Positions 27,198 to 36,005 of a DNA stretch of 57,457 bases are shown here, in pieces. Numbering within the stretch: position 1 is the first letter of the stretch; each line of letters begins with the position of its first letter. The stretch is taken from NCBI GenBank assembly GCA_019309045.1, contig JAFDGZ010000010.1, forward strand, positions 1 to 57,457. The letters run 5' to 3'. Under the pieces are notes generated by a model that worked only from the letters and a program-made list of their open reading frames with translations, did not search any database and was not told the origin of the DNA. A program made the position numbers and the translations under genes. The stretch comes from Deltaproteobacteria bacterium (GTDB lineage: Bacteria > Desulfobacterota > Syntrophobacteria > BM002).

Positions 27198-27931
27198 AGC
27201 TAGTGTCTGCGCCCCATGCTGAGGTATTCCCCGGCTGCTTAGAACGCTTCTTGATCCGTACGCGTCATCTGCGAGCCCTTGAACTGGCGGGACAGGAGCG
27301 GGCGGCAAGAGATGTGCGTGCCGCCTGGCAGGAGTCGCTGCACAATCTGGCAGCCATCTATCAGGAGATCGAACAACAGCTTGTGGTGGCCGAGGCCCTG
27401 ACAGATCCTTACTTTCCTTTAAATAAGCTCGGCCTTCTGAACATCGAGAACTTTACCACAGATCCCCGCTCCACTCATCTAAGCCAGGAACAGCTGTCAG
27501 AGGCAATGATCAGGCACCTTTACCAGTGGGCCGTCATTTTTCTCACGATCCGACGCGACATCAGAGCCCTCAGTAGATCCCGGCAGATAGGCACCATGAG
27601 CCTCACAGGCTCACCTGCAGAGCAGCTGCCAGAGGCGGGCTGGTGCGACTATTGCGGCTGCTGCTGTGAAATCCCCGGCGGCTTGCCCGAATTCAGCGGC
27701 GGCTTTGCCCCACCGCAGCAGTGGCTCTTCTACTACAATGGCGACGGTTGCACCTACCAGCGGTTCTGCCCCTTCCTGTTCGAGTATTTTGCCAGCGGCA
27801 GGTTCTTTTGCTCTATCTATCTGGTGAAACCGGTGGGATGCTGGGCCTTTGACCGTGAGGAATGCAGTTTTCTCAAAAGAGATCTCGCCAGAGAAGGTGT
27901 TGCCGGTTCTGCTGGCATATCAGCTGCCTGA
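27194..27931 (+). CDS. YkgJ-type cysteine-cluster protein coupled to porB
   Basis: A 245-residue protein. Residues 1-145 are helical without recognised domain; residues 150-225 carry a metal-binding cysteine set: C151-x2-C154-x2-C157-C158 (with C156 between), then C186, C192, C206, C216 and C224, including SIYLVKPVGCWAF. This matches the CxxCxxCC family (YkgJ, putative zinc/iron chelating). Its ATG overlaps the porB stop, so it is translated with the oxidoreductase and may assist cluster insertion or protection. That role is inference from position only. Confidence 0.8.
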   Translation: MKLVSAPHAEVFPGCLERFLIRTRHLRALELAGQERAARDVRAAWQESLHNLAAIYQEIEQQLVVAEALTDPYFPLNKLGLLNIENFTTDPRSTHLSQEQLSEAMIRHLYQWAVIFLTIRRDIRALSRSRQIGTMSLTGSPAEQLPEAGWCDYCGCCCEIPGGLPEFSGGFAPPQQWLFYYNGDGCTYQRFCPFLFEYFASGRFFCSIYLVKPVGCWAFDREECSFLKRDLAREGVAGSAGISAA

Positions 27932-28072
27932 TGTGCCGCAGTCGACCGTCGCCACACCTGCGGGGCAGGGGCCTCCAGGAACAATCTTGCCAGCCAGGGA
28001 TTTTTGCAGCAATGACAATTGCTGTTTTAATTGCAGGCCTTTCGTTTCAGGCAGCACGACTGGTTGCAGAAT

Positions 28073-28321
28073 ATGACAGTTCTCAGATATCTGGCTGGCA
28101 TTGTCTTTCTCATCCTGGGGGTAATCGGCCTTTTTCTGCCCATCCTGCAAGGGGTGTTCTTTATCCTGGTGGGTCTGCTGCTGCTTTTTCCTCGCAACCC
28201 CTATGTCTGGAAGCTGATGGAGAGCGCCAGAGTCCGCTACCCCAGGCAGACCGCGCGGCTGGAAGATTGGCTGCAGGAGGTGAAGAAAAAACTGCGCCAG
28301 GCTAGAGCACTGTTTCGATAA
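28073..28321 (+). CDS. Small membrane protein, PGPGW-like
   Basis: An 82-residue protein with two adjacent hydrophobic segments (TVLRYLAGIVFLILGVIGLF and GVFFILVGLLLLF) separated by LPILQ, then an amphipathic basic tail. The layout recalls short PGPGW or DUF454-type membrane proteins, but the exact motif is not present. The frame is open from 28031; ATG 28073 is chosen because membrane sequence begins there, although the ribosome-binding site is poor. Function unknown. Confidence 0.6.
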   Translation: MTVLRYLAGIVFLILGVIGLFLPILQGVFFILVGLLLLFPRNPYVWKLMESARVRYPRQTARLEDWLQEVKKKLRQARALFR

Positions 28322-28537
28322 ACGGCCTCTGCGGTCCACAGGTCTGAGAAGGCGTCCGGATTACCATGGCCAGCCACCATCTCACGAGCCCAGGTCTTTG
28401 TCTCCGGGAGCAAGACAGAGTTTCACTTCCCCTCTGCTTGTGATATAAGGTCGCACAGGGAGACTGGCTCGAAAGAGAGACATCGCCTTCCTCGAATGCC
28501 TCGGCTGCAGCGAAACACAAGCCTCGGGTGAATTGCA

Positions 28538-29164
28538 ATGATTGCCGCTGACCTTTACCTGAACACCATAGACTTTCTGAAATACCTGCCTGGCACCGAC
28601 TGCCAGGAGTGTGGGGATTATTCTTGTGGGGAGTTTCTCCAGAAGCTGAAAAAGGGGCTGACCTCTCCAGAAAAATGTCCTGCCCTCGAGCTGAATCAGG
28701 TTCGAGCTTTTTCCCTGGCCCTCGAGGCCGAGCATATCCTGCCGCAGGTACCTGCTCTGGATCTGCCTCGACCAGCTCCTGCGGGACTGCTGGAAATAAA
28801 CAATCCAGACGAGCTGAGTTCAGTTGTCATTTCAGGCAACAGCGAGTTTACCCAGGAGATAGTCACTGCCATTATGGCCTGCACCACGAGCCCCTTCTGG
28901 GTGCTGTTCGTGGACTGCCGTGGTGACACCGTGGACATGGCCATGATCTATCACTCCCTGACCGTTGCCGGCATCCGGAAGTCTCTGCCGGAAACCCTGG
29001 CCGAGCATCTCCAGGGGCAGCTCATTCTTCCAGGCTTTGCCCGCAGTCTGGCAGGAGAGCTGGCTGGCACAACCGGCTGTGAAGTGACGGTGGGGCCAAG
29101 ATGCATTGTTGAACTGCCCCTGTTCCTGGGAGAACAATGGCAAGTGGCAGGGGATGTTCATTGA
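28538..29164 (+). CDS. Compact corrinoid/iron-sulfur-protein-like protein lacking the TIM barrel
   Basis: A 208-residue protein. The N-terminus has a [4Fe-4S] motif C22-x2-C25-x4-C30-x16-C47-P preceded by LPGT, the exact spacing of the N-terminal domain of the CFeSP large subunit (AcsC/CdhE). From about residue 95 it follows the C-terminal cobamide-binding domain of the same protein, with FWVLFVDCRGDTVDMAM, LILPGFARSLAGEL and VTVGPRCIVELPLFL. The roughly 250-residue TIM barrel that separates these in AcsC is absent, replaced by a short Pro-rich linker (residues 70-88). No other Wood-Ljungdahl gene lies nearby. Start context is weak (GGGTGA). Cobamide binding is inference. Confidence 0.78.
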   Translation: MIAADLYLNTIDFLKYLPGTDCQECGDYSCGEFLQKLKKGLTSPEKCPALELNQVRAFSLALEAEHILPQVPALDLPRPAPAGLLEINNPDELSSVVISGNSEFTQEIVTAIMACTTSPFWVLFVDCRGDTVDMAMIYHSLTVAGIRKSLPETLAEHLQGQLILPGFARSLAGELAGTTGCEVTVGPRCIVELPLFLGEQWQVAGDVH

Positions 29165-29190
29165 CACCAGGTCGTGCAGATGGGTATACT
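29161..29190 (+). promoter_or_regulatory. Sigma-70-type promoter for the FmdB-type gene
   Basis: A consensus TTGACA (29161-29166) that overlaps the stop codon of the preceding gene, an 18-bp spacer and TATACT (29185-29190) point at the gene starting at 29264. One of the best promoter matches in the window. Confidence 0.7.
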
Positions 29191-29263
29191 TTTTTTAAGG
29201 TTGTCTCTGAAGAGAGCAGCCGACGGGGGTGTGCAAAACAGCAAGACTGAGGGAGGTGACAGC

Positions 29264-29428
29264 ATGCCAACGTATGAGTATCTTTGTCAGAACTGCAACA
29301 AGGATTTTTCGGTTGTTATGTCGATAAGCCAGTATGAACAGGGGAAGGTCAAGTGTCCGGAGTGCGGCAAAGAGGAGGTAAAGCAGCAGGTTACTCCCTT
29401 TGTGGCCCAGACATCCAGAAAGAGTTGA
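29264..29428 (+). CDS. FmdB-family zinc-ribbon protein
   Basis: A 54-residue protein beginning MPTYEYLCQNCNKDFSVVMS with a second CPECG pair at residues 35-38, forming a four-cysteine zinc ribbon typical of the FmdB putative regulatory family. ATG 29264 follows GGGAGGTGA; the frame is open further upstream but the family start is here. It has its own promoter. Regulatory function is presumed for the family and not proven. Confidence 0.88.
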   Translation: MPTYEYLCQNCNKDFSVVMSISQYEQGKVKCPECGKEEVKQQVTPFVAQTSRKS

Positions 29429-29532
29429 CCGAAGGGAACTGGCCACGGCGCTGCGGTTTCGGCATGGCGCTGGCCGGTTCCTGGGCAGGACTCTACCCAT
29501 GGAATATTCAGCGGCAAATTAATGGAGACATT

Positions 29533-29730
29533 ATGAGCATACCTCTACTGATTGCCTCAGCACTCATGGGCATTGTGGTGACATGTATCGGCATCTACCG
29601 GGCCCACGTGCGAGGAGAGTTCATGCTCATGATCCTCGGTATGCTCATCCTGGTGAGTTGTGCAGCGAACTACCTCAAGCGGCAGGACAAGGAAAAACCG
29701 GCTGAAAACGATCCGGAAGAGCATGGCTGA
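29533..29730 (+). CDS. Small membrane protein of unknown function
   Basis: A 65-residue protein with two hydrophobic segments (residues 3-22 and 29-46) and a charged, hydrophilic tail (KRQDKEKPAENDPEEHG). ATG 29533 lies 5 nt after GGAGA. It is 104 bp downstream of the FmdB-type gene and converges on tlpA-like with an 8-bp gap. No family recognised; real-gene status rests on composition and start context. Confidence 0.55.
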   Translation: MSIPLLIASALMGIVVTCIGIYRAHVRGEFMLMILGMLILVSCAANYLKRQDKEKPAENDPEEHG

Positions 29731-29738
29731 AGGAATTC

Positions 29739-30239
29739 TTAGAGAAGGCCGCTGAAGTCTGTGGGCAGGTCATTGCCGCGGAAATGCGTGCGACCATTGC
29801 GGTCCAGCAGTAAAAAAGTGGGTATGGCGAATATCTCATAGGCCTTGACTGCCCTGTCTTCATGATCGCGGAGCAGCAGGTAGCTGATGCCATAGCGGGA
29901 CCTGTAGCTGCGGATGACTGCCAACGAATCCAGACCACCCACATTGATGCCTATTATCTGAAGCTTGTCGCCGTACTTTTGCGCCAGGGCCACGACTTTC
30001 GGTTGAGTCTTGCGGCAGGGCTTGCACCAGGTGGCCCAAAAGTAGAGAAGGGTGGGGCGGTTGGCCAGTTGGGCAGTGAGATTTACGCTCTTGCCGTGTT
30101 CATCCATCAATATGAGATTTTGACGGGAGGATTCAGCAGACTGACTTGCTGCCAGGAGCACGAAAAAAGAGGCCAGGAGCAACAGCGGCGTGAGACGTAA
30201 AGCTCTATGGCGGCTCTCTGTTTTATTTGCTGACTGCAT
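29739..30239 (-). CDS. TlpA/ResA-like periplasmic thioredoxin
   Basis: A 166-residue protein with an N-terminal signal or anchor (residues 13-32, LRLTPLLLLASFFVLLAAS) and a thioredoxin domain with the active site WCKPC (C72, C75), then the cis-Pro segment EIFAIPTFLLLD. It probably reduces disulfides outside the cytoplasm, for example during cytochrome c maturation. ATG 30239 follows AGGA by 7 nt; the open frame upstream is not family-like. The 284-bp gap to the next gene is AT-rich, with AGTAAT...ATTACT inverted around 30375. Confidence 0.87.
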   Translation of the reverse strand: MQSANKTESRHRALRLTPLLLLASFFVLLAASQSAESSRQNLILMDEHGKSVNLTAQLANRPTLLYFWATWCKPCRKTQPKVVALAQKYGDKLQIIGINVGGLDSLAVIRSYRSRYGISYLLLRDHEDRAVKAYEIFAIPTFLLLDRNGRTHFRGNDLPTDFSGLL

Positions 30240-30523
30240 TTGCAATATCCTGAAAACGAGTTTCTCATAAATATGGTGCCACAGCAGGGTGTTGCAAGTC
30301 TGAAGCCACTGGTCCTGATGAACGCTCACCACAGAAGTCTAGAGCAAAGACGATCGCCAGTAATACACTAAAGTAATATGAATTAGATTACTAAGAATAG
30401 GGCAGATCACCTTAATACAGCAATGAGATTAAAAAGGCAAGTACTAATGGCAGACATGAGCTCGCGCAGGAATTATTGCCAGTGAGGCGGGCTCTCTGCT
30501 GAAAAGAGACAGGGGAAGAATCT

Positions 30524-30889
30524 ATGGATTCTCGGGTGAAGCCGCTCCACTATGTTACTGTGGAATACTGGCTGAGGACCGTCAAAGAGCAGGAGTGCTT
30601 CAACAGTCCCGCCAGACAACACCGTTTTCTTCACAGTGTGGAAACCTGGATCGACGGCGTAGATCAACAGCTCGAAGGACTCACACCTGGCCAGGAGCTG
30701 ACTATCTTGCTGCAGCCAGAGATAGTCGACCAGGTGGCATCTCTCTGGGATGCCAGGCATGGCCTGCCTGCAGGGTCGGATTTGCTCCTGCACCTCAGAG
30801 TCCTGGAGGTGGTGGAGGCGACGCCACGAGAGGTGGTCAAAGCCCTGGCTGAAAATGTACAATGCTGCGATCACTGCGGCTCCCATTGA
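30524..30889 (+). CDS. Hypothetical protein with C-terminal Cys/His cluster
   Basis: A 121-residue soluble protein starting MDSRVKPLHYVTVEYWLRTV and ending CCDHCGSH, which could bind a metal. The middle (LEGLTPGQELTILLQPEIVD) looks like an ordered alpha/beta domain. ATG 30524 follows GGGGAAG. No family was recognised. It lies upstream of prs in the same direction, 252 bp away, and that gap holds only a short GGAGG-CCTCC hairpin at 30997-31010. Confidence 0.6.
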   Translation: MDSRVKPLHYVTVEYWLRTVKEQECFNSPARQHRFLHSVETWIDGVDQQLEGLTPGQELTILLQPEIVDQVASLWDARHGLPAGSDLLLHLRVLEVVEATPREVVKALAENVQCCDHCGSH

Positions 30890-31141
30890 AGAGGCGGGAG
30901 CAGCTCGCTTCTTTTGCCAACAGCAGGGGCATACGGGCCAAATTTTCAGGTTTCATCTGCAGCCTTCTTACATTATTGCTAAAGTCTTTACTCTCAGGAG
31001 GCGAACCTCCCTTCACTTTTTGTCGGTGACTGCCGAGATCTGGCGAGCCAAAAGCGTCGGCTGCGGCAAAGCTGTCTTGACCCCGCCTGCGTTCTGTATT
31101 AAGGTACGACGCCGAGAAACCCACTGAGAGGAGTAACAACA

Positions 31142-32095
31142 ATGGCAACCGTGGGACTGAGGATCATCAGCGGCAACAGCAACCCACAACTTGCTCAGAG
31201 CATCTGCGACCAGGTAGGCATTGGCCTGTGCAAGGCAAGAATTGATAGATTCACGGATGGGGAAATTCTCGTTGAAGTGGGTGAAAGCGTCCGCGGCACC
31301 GACGCCTTTGTCATTCAATCCATCTCCAGACCAGTGAACGATCATCTCATGGAGCTCCTGGTTATTATAGATGCACTCAAGCGGGCTTCCGCTAGGAGAG
31401 TAACCGCGGTGATGCCATACTACGGCTATGCCAGGCAAGATCGCAAGAGCAAGCCCCGCGTTCCCATCACTGCCCGACTCATTGCTGATCTGGTCACTCA
31501 GGTGGGCGCGGACCGGGTCCTCACCATGGATTTACACGCGGGACAGATTCAGGGGTTTTTCAACATCCCGGTGGACAACCTCTATGCTTCGCCAATCCTG
31601 CTGCCGTATATACGGCAGCAGTTCAATGACGATCTGGTGATGGTCTCTCCGGATGCCGGGGGAGTGCCGCGGGCGAGAGCCTATGCCAGGAGACTGAATG
31701 CGAGCCTTGCTCTCATCGACAAGAGACGGGCAGAGGCGAACCAGGCCGAAGCCATGCATCTGATCGGTGATGTGGACGGCAAGACCGCCATAATTCTGGA
31801 CGACATGGTGGACACTGCCGGCACTCTGGTGGAGGCTGCCAGGACCCTGCTGGAGAACGGTGCCAGGGAAGTTCACGCTTGCTGCACCCACCCTGTTCTC
31901 TCGGGACCTGCCATTGAACGCTTGCAGGAGAGCATGCTCGGCTCCGTTGTAGTTACAGATACCCTTCCCAGAAACTCCGAAAAAGAGAGCCTCCGCAAGC
32001 TGGTGGTGCTTTCATCAGCACGTCTCTTTGCCGAGGCCATAAAGAGTATTCACAACGAAGATTCCATCAGCCGGCTTTTCGAAATTCAGCACTAG
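31142..32095 (+). CDS. prs: Ribose-phosphate pyrophosphokinase
   Basis: A 317-residue enzyme making PRPP from ribose 5-phosphate and ATP for nucleotide, histidine and tryptophan synthesis. Seen are the N-terminal [18 protein letters not shown], the ATP-binding [14 protein letters not shown], the divalent-metal motif [13 protein letters not shown] and the PRPP loop [14 protein letters not shown] follows GAGGAGTAACAACA. A possible TTGACC element at 31077 has no convincing -10. It is followed by a purine-type permease and a Nudix gene. Confidence 0.97.
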   Translation: MATVGLRIISGNSNPQLAQSICDQVGIGLCKARIDRFTDGEILVEVGESVRGTDAFVIQSISRPVNDHLMELLVIIDALKRASARRVTAVMPYYGYARQDRKSKPRVPITARLIADLVTQVGADRVLTMDLHAGQIQGFFNIPVDNLYASPILLPYIRQQFNDDLVMVSPDAGGVPRARAYARRLNASLALIDKRRAEANQAEAMHLIGDVDGKTAIILDDMVDTAGTLVEAARTLLENGAREVHACCTHPVLSGPAIERLQESMLGSVVVTDTLPRNSEKESLRKLVVLSSARLFAEAIKSIHNEDSISRLFEIQH

Positions 32096-32292
32096 CCTGC
32101 GGCTGAATGCTCTCTGGTCTGGATGTTTGCTGTGCCACGCCCTGGCACGGACTCGAAATAGCCAGCATAGACTATTGTGTTTGCCTCCTGCCCCACAAGA
32201 GTGTGCTCCTCGCAGTCCGCACGCCCTGATTTCGTGGCAGGTGACAGCGACAGGACTTCTCTGCAGACCCCATTTGCCGGCAGGAGTGCCAT

Positions 32293-33672
32293 TTGATCGA
32301 AGACACCGCGGCAGCTCCACCACAGACTCATCAGCCTTTCCTCTATGAACTTGAGCAGAGGCCGCCGCTCTGGCGCAATCTCATCTACGGCATCCAGTGG
32401 GCCCTGATCATGTTTCCGGCCCTGGTAGTGGTTGCCGCTGTGGCCGCCCGAGCACTCGGCCTGTCTCCACAGGAGGAGGTGGATTTCTTTCAGAAGATTC
32501 TCCTGCTCTCCGGTGCGCTCACAGTGTGCCAGACCCTGCTGGGCCACGGCTATCCGTTGCAGGAGGGGCCCGCCACTGCCCTGCTGCTCACCTTTGTGAC
32601 GTTGGCGCCCTGTGGCCTACCTGCCATCCAGGGGGGGGTTCTTTGCGGCGGCGTGCTCCTGCTGGCCCTGGGGCGGCTGCGCTTGATGCGCTATCTGACT
32701 CCCTATTTTACCGCCAACGTGGTGGGGGTGATCCTCATGCTGATTGGCTTTACCCTGCTGCCCCACCTGATTCCCCTCATGCTCGGCATTGATGCAGCTC
32801 ATCCTGCCGGCGAGGGGAGCGTCTTTGCCCTGGCCATTGCCCTGGTTCTGGCGGTTGCCGTCCTTTCCCACTGGCTCAGGGGGTTCTGGCAGTCTACGGC
32901 CATGATCCTTGGCATAGCCCTGGGCACCACGGTCTTCTTTTTCTGGGGCCGCCTCGATTTCAATTTGTTCAGGGAAGCCTCATGGTTTTCTCTGCCAGAG
33001 AGTCTCTGGATGGGTCTGCCCGCCTTCGACATATCTGCGGTAATCACCTGTATTCTTGCCTACATGGCGGTGATAGTCAATTCCGTGGGCAGCATTCACG
33101 GAGTGGGCGAGGTGGTGGGCACCCGGGGCATGGCCCGCAGAGTGGAAAACGGCATCGCCTTTACCGGTGTGGGGGGGATCGTTGCCGCTGCTTTCGGTGT
33201 AGTGGGAACTGTGAGCTACTCGGCAAGTCCGGGGGTTATTCTGGTGACCAGGGTGGCCAGCAAGTATGCCCAGACAATGTGCGGCGTGGTGCTGCTGATT
33301 GCCGCATTTGTGCCGCGATTGAATGCCTTGTTGGCGGCCATTCCCGCAACAGTCGTGGGGGCAGTGCTCTGCGTGGCGCTCGCTTCCCAGGTGGGCGCAG
33401 GCATTACCGCCGTTACCGCCGGAGAGCGCAGCCTCGAAGGCAGGGACTACCTGGTGGTGGGCCTGCCAGTCATGCTCGGCACAGTGGTGGCAGCGGCACC
33501 GTCGGAGTTTTTTGCTGGCCTGCCCCGGACCCTGCAGCTGCTGGTGAGCAACGGCCTGGTGTTGGGTATAATTCTGGTGCTTCTTCTGGAGCACCTCCTC
33601 CTGCGGCAGAGGCCCAGGCAAGGCGACCCCGCTTCCAGGCAAAACAGTGGACAGGACAGTTCTGGAGGATGA
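32293..33672 (+). CDS. NCS2-family xanthine/uracil permease (TTG start)
   Basis: A 459-residue inner-membrane transporter with about 12-14 hydrophobic segments. The early [14 protein letters not shown] region and [15 protein letters not shown] in the middle match the nucleobase-cation symporter-2 fold, with a later [14 protein letters not shown] stretch where the family has its substrate-site loop. Substrate cannot be read from sequence, but the location just after prs suggests nucleobase uptake. TTG 32293 is preceded by AGGAG. Its stop overlaps the Nudix start by 4 nt. Confidence 0.85.
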   Translation: MIEDTAAAPPQTHQPFLYELEQRPPLWRNLIYGIQWALIMFPALVVVAAVAARALGLSPQEEVDFFQKILLLSGALTVCQTLLGHGYPLQEGPATALLLTFVTLAPCGLPAIQGGVLCGGVLLLALGRLRLMRYLTPYFTANVVGVILMLIGFTLLPHLIPLMLGIDAAHPAGEGSVFALAIALVLAVAVLSHWLRGFWQSTAMILGIALGTTVFFFWGRLDFNLFREASWFSLPESLWMGLPAFDISAVITCILAYMAVIVNSVGSIHGVGEVVGTRGMARRVENGIAFTGVGGIVAAAFGVVGTVSYSASPGVILVTRVASKYAQTMCGVVLLIAAFVPRLNALLAAIPATVVGAVLCVALASQVGAGITAVTAGERSLEGRDYLVVGLPVMLGTVVAAAPSEFFAGLPRTLQLLVSNGLVLGIILVLLLEHLLLRQRPRQGDPASRQNSGQDSSGG

Positions 33673-34124
33673 CAGTGAAACAGGGAATCAGCTGTCCACA
33701 GTGCGGTTGTCTGGTGTACAGATATCGCAATCCATTGCCAACAGTGGATATCATCATTCGACTCGCAAGCGATGACATCGTTCTCATCCAGCGAGCCAAG
33801 CCTCCGTATGGCTGGGCCCTCCCAGGGGGCTTTGTCGACTACGGTGAATCTCTCGAAGAGGCGGCCCGGCGGGAAGCCCTGGAAGAGACATCTTTGCAGG
33901 TGAAGCTCCTGGGTCAGCTGGCTGCCTATTCCGCACCTGACCGTGATCCGCGGTTCCACACCATCTCAGTGGTGTTTGTGGCTGCAGCGTCCGGCACGCC
34001 GCGCGCAGCTGATGACGCCCGGGAGGTTGGCGTTTTCAACAGGGAAACCCTTCCCGCCGAACTGGCCTTTGACCACCGCACCATCCTGGAAGACTACTAC
34101 CGGCGGAGGGAAGAGTTCAGGTAG
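33669..34124 (+). CDS. Nudix hydrolase
   Basis: A 151-residue pyrophosphohydrolase. An N-terminal CPQCG pair is followed by the Nudix fold and the box [20 protein letters not shown] continuing ETSLQV. The conserved Gly near the end of the box is Ser here. The ATG overlaps the permease stop (ATGA, 33669-33672), so the two are cotranslated. Position with prs and a nucleobase permease suggests a nucleotide or ADP-ribose/NADH-type substrate, which remains inference. Confidence 0.9.
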   Translation: MTVKQGISCPQCGCLVYRYRNPLPTVDIIIRLASDDIVLIQRAKPPYGWALPGGFVDYGESLEEAARREALEETSLQVKLLGQLAAYSAPDRDPRFHTISVVFVAAASGTPRAADDAREVGVFNRETLPAELAFDHRTILEDYYRRREEFR

Positions 34125-34135
34125 TTATCGGTTGT

Positions 34136-34380
34136 CGGTTGATGGCAAAATGAAAGTGCACCTGATAACCAATATTGTCAGCCAGGCGGGAGAGGGAATT
34201 GGAGGCACGGCAACGAGTTGGTAGCCGCAGGCTTTAGCCTGCGTTGTCCTGTGTTGTCATCTATTTCGGCAAGCAATTGCGCCATGGCGCCATTGTAATA
34301 CTGGCCGCTGGTTCAGCCTTCAGGTTAGCCGCCAGCAATCTGGCGGTGAAAGGGGTGCACTTTCATTTTGCCATCAACCG
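34136..34380. mobile_element. MITE-like element, complete copy with 27-bp terminal inverted repeats
   Basis: The left end (34136-34162, starting CGGTTGATGGCAAAATG) is the perfect reverse complement of the right end (34354-34380). Inside are the palindrome GCAGGCTTTAGCCTGC and the 12-bp palindrome GCGCCATGGCGC. It is flanked by TTATCGGTTGT (34125-34135) and TTATCAGTTGT (34381-34391), a possible imperfect 11-bp target duplication. It encodes nothing. Related full copies lie at 45896 and 48540. Confidence 0.8.
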
Positions 34381-34391
34381 TTATCAGTTGT

Positions 34392-34768
34392 CAGGAACGA
34401 CTCGATAGGAGCGGCTCTCTAGCCGCGATCAAATAGATAGCTCCTCTACAACTTGACATTGACGAGAGGAGCCGGCAGCCCGTGGTTGCTTTATCTCATT
34501 GCGATCGAGCTTGCGGCCAGGGCTGCGGCTATAATGCCTGTATAGTCTCTCTCCTTCGCCACCTTTGCCGTGCATCATGCCTCAGAATGTCGCAGCGAGA
34601 CGCTGCTCCCACAGAATAGAAAATACTGGCAATCCTGTGAGAGCGGCATCTTGCCGCGATCTCGAGATGTCAACTGGCGAATCAATACCAGTGGCCGTAG
34701 CCGTGTATCGAAACGAGCTCCATTGCCGCTGAAGCAACCAATAACCAATAACCGATAACCGACACCCC
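34392..34768. repeat. Second dispersed repeat family with short palindromes
   Basis: The gap to coaD contains a REP-like unit with GCGGCT-CTCT-AGCCGC (34411-34426), a roughly 95-bp module (34568-34661) with GCAGCG-AGA-CGCTGC and GCGGCA-TCT-TGCCGC (34643-34657), and a closing tract of AACCAATAACCGATAACC octamers. The 95-bp module recurs at 36084-36178 and the first palindrome at 39464-39479. No gene is seen. Confidence 0.7.
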
Positions 34769-35272
34769 TCACCTTCTTCTCGGCCGATCCGGAAACTTTT
34801 CCTGCAATTTTTGCTCTACTACCGGAGGCACCAGGCCGGTGACGCAGCCGCCGGACTCCACCACCTCTTTTATTATTCTCGAGGAGATGTATATCCAGCG
34901 GGCCCCGGTCATGAGATAGAGCGTCTCCGGTCTCCTGCTCAGCTTGCGATTCATGAGTGCCATCTGAAACTCGTACTCGAAATCGCTCACAGCCCGCAGT
35001 CCACGGAGAATGGCCACGGCTCCAGTGGCCTCCACATAGTCCACCAGCAGTCCCCGAAAGCTCTCCACCTCGATGCGGTGCGGCTCCCGGTGATCAATCA
35101 GACTCTGCTTGATGAGTTCGAGCCGTTCCTGGAGCGTCAGCAAGGGTTTCTTGGCGGGGTTCTCTGCCAGGGCGATTATGATCTTGTCGAAGATCTTGAG
35201 CCCCCGGTCGAGTATGTCCAGGTGACCATAGGTGATGGGGTCGAATGACCCTGGATAGACAGCAAGTTTCAC
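34769..35272 (-). CDS. coaD: Phosphopantetheine adenylyltransferase
   Basis: A 167-residue enzyme converting 4'-phosphopantetheine to dephospho-CoA, the penultimate step of CoA synthesis. The nucleotidyltransferase motif is YPGSFDPITYGHLDI with T14 and H17, RGLRAVSDFEYEFQMALMNR follows, and the ISSRIIKEV motif is near residue 130. It lies 2 bp after the rsmD stop on the same strand, a common rsmD-coaD pairing. Confidence 0.97.
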   Translation of the reverse strand: MKLAVYPGSFDPITYGHLDILDRGLKIFDKIIIALAENPAKKPLLTLQERLELIKQSLIDHREPHRIEVESFRGLLVDYVEATGAVAILRGLRAVSDFEYEFQMALMNRKLSRRPETLYLMTGARWIYISSRIIKEVVESGGCVTGLVPPVVEQKLQEKFPDRPRRR

Positions 35273-35274
35273 TG

Positions 35275-35841
35275 CTACTGCTCTCCTTCCTTGACGCGTT
35301 GATAGATACTGACGCTCGCTTGACCGTACCTTTTCACGGTGTGCTGCTGCAAACAGCCATAGGTGGACTCCAGCTGTTCGCCCAGAGCATGTTCGCTCAC
35401 CACCAGAGCCCTGCGGCTGAGCAGTTCGCCTTTGCCGAGCTCAGCCAGGCACTTCTGTGTCAGGCCGCTGCCGTACGGAGGGTCGAGAAATATCAGATCA
35501 AAGAGCCAGCCTCGACGAACGAGCCCTCTCAGCCCCTTGCTGAGATCGTACCTCACAATTGAGCCGTTGGCAGGATTGCCGCAGACGGCCAGATTCTTGC
35601 GGAGCACTCGCAGAGAAGCAGTGGGGTAGTCCACAAAGATCACCGAGGCGGCTCCCCGGCTCAATGCTTCCAGGCCCATGGCCCCTGAGCCGGCAAAAAG
35701 ATCTAGTACTCTGCGATAGCTCAGGTCAGGACCGATTATACTGAAGATGGCCTCTCTTACCCGCGCTGCAGTCGGTCGGAGCTTCCTCCCCCTGCCTGCT
35801 GTCAACCGGCGTCCCCGGTATTTCCCTGCTATGATACGCAT
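35275..35841 (-). CDS. rsmD: 16S rRNA (guanine966-N2)-methyltransferase
   Basis: A 188-residue SAM-dependent methyltransferase of the 30S subunit. It begins MRIIAGKYRGRRL, with RPTAARVREAIFSII, the SAM-binding DLFAGSGAMGLEALSRG and the catalytic FLDPPYG. The frame is open up to 35883, but ATG 35841 gives the family start. It forms a two-gene unit with coaD. Confidence 0.95.
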   Translation of the reverse strand: MRIIAGKYRGRRLTAGRGRKLRPTAARVREAIFSIIGPDLSYRRVLDLFAGSGAMGLEALSRGAASVIFVDYPTASLRVLRKNLAVCGNPANGSIVRYDLSKGLRGLVRRGWLFDLIFLDPPYGSGLTQKCLAELGKGELLSRRALVVSEHALGEQLESTYGCLQQHTVKRYGQASVSIYQRVKEGEQ

Positions 35842-36005
35842 GCGTCCTGCTGTAGACTGTGGAAGAGCAAGAGGGCTGAGCACACCAGCACCAGGCGTGA
35901 CACTGTCCAGGTCGAGCAGATGCTGAAAACACCTCCTGAGCCAGATTATTCCCGCAGCCAGGCCGTGCCATCCAAGACAACTGCGATATGGTTCATGCCA
36001 GCCAC

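Noticed and set aside
28538-29164. Reading the compact CFeSP-like protein as HgcA (mercury methylation)
   Set aside because: No NVWCAAGK-like cap-helix motif and no membrane domain are present, and no HgcB ferredoxin gene follows.
30997-31010. GGAGG-CGAA-CCTCC hairpin as a terminator before prs
   Set aside because: The following sequence is CTTCACTTTTTG, so the T-tract is neither adjacent nor long; kept only as a weak structure.
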